A stretch of DNA of 64,000 bases from Dermatophilus congolensis (GTDB lineage: Bacteria > Actinomycetota > Actinomycetes > Actinomycetales > Dermatophilaceae). The notes under the pieces were generated by a model that was not told the DNA's origin, did no database searches, and was given only the letters and a program-made list of their open reading frames with translations. Positions within the stretch are counted from its first letter, which is position 1; every line of letters begins with the position of its first letter. Of this stretch, positions 61,784 through 64,000 are shown in pieces. A program made the translations under genes and the position numbers. The stretch lies in assembly GCA_030538115.1 (NCBI GenBank), contig JAUNUP010000013.1:1-64000 (forward strand), written 5' to 3'.

Positions 61784-64000
61784 GTGGAGAAGAAGACTCC
61801 AACGGCATGGAACCGGATACGCCGGCACAGAGCGTTGTTCACGGTATTGGTGATGCTGCTGGCGACGCTTGCCACAGCAATTCCGACCACAGTCGCAAAG
61901 GCGGGCACGGCCGTTTCGGGCAAATTGACGTTCACGTACACACCCACGATCAACGGGACTGAGATCCCTCTCAGCTCGAAGCTAGTGAACCCGGACAAGT
62001 CGCTGCAGCGTGGCCCCATCACCGAGGGCACGACGGTCACGTATCGGTTGGAGATAACCAACGACTCCACGACCACCTACTACCGAAACTCCGTCAGCGA
62101 CTCCGGCTGCAAGAGCCTCACCTTTAGGGAGGAGTTGTCGAGCAAGGCGACCTTCGGGCAGATCAGGCCTGGCGGCAAGGCTGTCTTCACCTGCGACAAG
62201 GCACTGGCCGTCACCACAACGACCACTGCGAATGTGTCGTACTCCTACTACGACTCGTGGGACTACTTCAGGTTCTGGCCGAACTACCTGAGTGCCAAGT
62301 CGACGGAGACGATCAAGGTCACGATCGACTCCAGCAGTTCGCCGGCGCTCACCTGCACGACACCCACCGTCTTCGTGGCCGCGAATGACGCCAGTGCCGA
62401 GGCTAACGAGCAGACGAAGCTGTACAACCAGTTCCAGTACCCCGACCGCTCGGACTTTATCGACATCGGGAACACCATGATCGGCACCAAGAAGGTGCAG
62501 TACAACGCCATGGCATGGAACCCGGCGGACGGCTACATCTACGCGATCTCGTCGCGCCCGATCGGCGCCCAGAACAACGACGCCTGGTACCCCTACGGCC
62601 ATCTGCTCCGGATCGATGCGGCCGGCAACGCGAAGGATCTGGGTGCCCTCGACACCGCGGACATCTACGGCACCAACACGAGGAACTGTGATGACGGGCG
62701 GTGCGATGAGGACACGGAAGGCGGCATCACATCCGGAGCAATCCATGACGGAACGTACTACTTCTCGAACGCTTCCTCCTCCGGCACTAGGTACATGTAC
62801 TCGATGCCTCTGACAAACCTCGACACCGTCATCTCGCGTGACGTCACGACGATCTCGTACAGCAACACGTTCGAGACCAACGACTACGCCCACCTCGCCG
62901 GATACCTGTGGGGCATCGAGAACCACTCCGCAGGCCCAACCCTCCTCCGCTACAAGCTGACCGCCCCTGGCGCCGGGACGGTGAACTCCTACTCACTGTC
63001 CAGCCTGGGTTTCAAGACCGGACAGACTTACGGCGCCGTCTGGACCTACGGCAACGGCAACCTCGGATTCTCCGACAACAGTGGTAGCGGCATCTACCAA
63101 CTCAAGGTGACCAACCCGACGACATCGACACCCGGATTCTCGCTCGTGTACCAGATGGCCGGTCCTGGCAGCACCAACAACGACGGAACCAGCTGCGTCA
63201 CGGACAACAACGTCGACCTGAAGATCGAAAAAACAGGCCCGGCGACGGTCCGGCCGTCGACCGGCACGGCCTCGATCGTCACGTGGAACCTCGTGATCAC
63301 CAACCTGGGCACGGGCGTCAGCTCCGGCGGCGTCCTCAAGGACACCGTTCCGGCCGGCTACACAAACGTGAATGTGGACCCTGCCTACAAGGACGTGTGC
63401 AGGGTGGATGGACAGAACGTCTCCTGCCAGACCGGAGTGCTCAATCCCGGCGATTCGTACGCCATCCCGATCTCGGCCAACGCACCGTCGACGATCGTCT
63501 GCCTCACGAACACTGCCACTGTGACGGGCAACGAGCACGACCCCGTAGACACGAACAACACTTCATCGTTGGTGACCTGCACGACCAACGCGATCATCGA
63601 CGCCATCAAGGAGAAGGCCGGCAACGTCACGCGCAACAACGACGGCACCTATACGGCGCCGTACACGGTCACCGTGCGCAATCAGGGAACGGCGAGCGGA
63701 AAATACACGGAGATCACCGACAGGCCGCGTCTCGACGCTGGCATGACGATCAAGACGCTCTCCTGGGCACCATTCGGTTCCAACGCCTTCGTCGAAGCCA
63801 CGCCCACCGCTGACGGTGATTACCTCATCGGCGGCACCACCGAGAAGACCCTGACAACGACCGCACCGGGCAACGAGCACAAGTACACGGTCGACGTCAC
63901 GTTCACGCGCGAGCCGACCACCACGCTCGGTACATGTGCGACGGGCGGAGGCATCTACAACCGGGTAAGCCTCCCGCAGGAGGACAAGTCCAAGGTGGAC
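61784..64000 (+). CDS. Large secreted surface protein, 3' end missing
   Basis: An open frame of 739 codons that continues past the right edge. GTG at 61784 has AGGGAG upstream; a basic start (EKKTPTAWNRIRRHRALF) and a hydrophobic segment near residues 19-38 form a signal peptide. Next comes a beta-rich domain with paired cysteines, then a propeller-like domain near residues 220-460 (YNAMAWNPADGYIYAISSRP, LLRIDAAGNAKDLGAL) resembling DUF6923. From about residue 480, DUF11-like repeats follow (VDLKIEKTGPATVRPSTG, LVITNLGTGVSSGGVLKDTV, NTATVTGNEHDPVDTNN). Such proteins are usually wall-anchored adhesins; the anchor would be outside the window. GC content is visibly lower than in neighbouring genes. 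Confidence 0.85.
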   Translation, partial: MEKKTPTAWNRIRRHRALFTVLVMLLATLATAIPTTVAKAGTAVSGKLTFTYTPTINGTEIPLSSKLVNPDKSLQRGPITEGTTVTYRLEITNDSTTTYYRNSVSDSGCKSLTFREELSSKATFGQIRPGGKAVFTCDKALAVTTTTTANVSYSYYDSWDYFRFWPNYLSAKSTETIKVTIDSSSSPALTCTTPTVFVAANDASAEANEQTKLYNQFQYPDRSDFIDIGNTMIGTKKVQYNAMAWNPADGYIYAISSRPIGAQNNDAWYPYGHLLRIDAAGNAKDLGALDTADIYGTNTRNCDDGRCDEDTEGGITSGAIHDGTYYFSNASSSGTRYMYSMPLTNLDTVISRDVTTISYSNTFETNDYAHLAGYLWGIENHSAGPTLLRYKLTAPGAGTVNSYSLSSLGFKTGQTYGAVWTYGNGNLGFSDNSGSGIYQLKVTNPTTSTPGFSLVYQMAGPGSTNNDGTSCVTDNNVDLKIEKTGPATVRPSTGTASIVTWNLVITNLGTGVSSGGVLKDTVPAGYTNVNVDPAYKDVCRVDGQNVSCQTGVLNPGDSYAIPISANAPSTIVCLTNTATVTGNEHDPVDTNNTSSLVTCTTNAIIDAIKEKAGNVTRNNDGTYTAPYTVTVRNQGTASGKYTEITDRPRLDAGMTIKTLSWAPFGSNAFVEATPTADGDYLIGGTTEKTLTTTAPGNEHKYTVDVTFTREPTTTLGTCATGGGIYNRVSLPQEDKSKVD

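Overview
The sequence is high-GC actinobacterial chromosome. The evidence is the coupled amtB-glnB-glnD cluster, IclR-type NdgR divergent from leuCD, CofC of F420 synthesis, DUF3152 and DUF3515 secreted proteins, an IdeR-type iron box and many GTG/TTG starts. Gene order and content suggest a Micrococcales member; a Dermacoccaceae-like genus is only a guess. Most of the window is stable housekeeping chromosome. No IS element, integrase, CRISPR array or rRNA was seen.

Layout. 1-3.2 kb: nitrogen sensing (amtB, glnB, and glnD cut by the left edge). 3.5-9.1 kb: ftsY, a small membrane protein, smc. 9.3-14.4 kb: a patchy stretch with a lipoprotein, acyP, a DUF3152 protein, two toxin-antitoxin pairs, a broken mutM 3' fragment and an inositol-phosphatase-like enzyme. 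14.4-22.6 kb: yceD-rpmF-rnc-mutM and fakA-like-recG-rsmD-coaD. 22.8-28.8 kb: rpmB, GNAT, thiL, DUF3515, ddl, gpsA, cofC, hup. 29.3-35.9 kb: leuCD, ndgR and pyc. 36-38.4 kb: a copper-chaperone/DyP-peroxidase/BlaI-type repressor operon. 38.4-40.7 kb: tRNA-Gln, tRNA-Glu and a glutaminyl-tRNA synthetase. 41.5-42.5 kb: an orphan gene behind a cobalamin riboswitch. 42.5-43.8 kb: an SDR gene flanked by palindromic repeats. 43.8-51.6 kb: a P2-type ATPase, HAD hydrolase, gltX, FAH-family enzyme and small unknown genes. 51.6-60.6 kb: branched-chain amino acid genes ilvE, leuB, ilvB-ilvN-ilvC, with glyA and a secreted PETase-like esterase between them. 60.7-61.4 kb: iron-box-controlled bfd-bfr. 61.8 kb to the right edge: a large surface protein with a CRP-type box upstream.

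How the genes work together. IlvB/N, IlvC and IlvE with LeuC/D and LeuB cover most of valine, isoleucine and leucine synthesis (ilvD and leuA are not in the window). The ilvB leader encodes an Ile-Leu-Val-Val peptide followed by a U-tract terminator, which is classic attenuation, and leuCD faces a probable NdgR operator. PII, AmtB and GlnD form one nitrogen switch. Bfd and Bfr form an iron store with its ferredoxin. The PCuAC and DyP proteins probably deliver copper and heme function outside the membrane.

The observations most worth following up are the cobalamin riboswitch with a visible Shine-Dalgarno-sequestering hairpin ahead of an unrecognised gene, the copper/DyP/BlaI operon whose repressor has a Cys-rich tail, the mutM 3' fragment, the paired palindromic repeats, the GlnRS beside tRNA-Gln, and the bacterioferritin that lacks a ferroxidase histidine.
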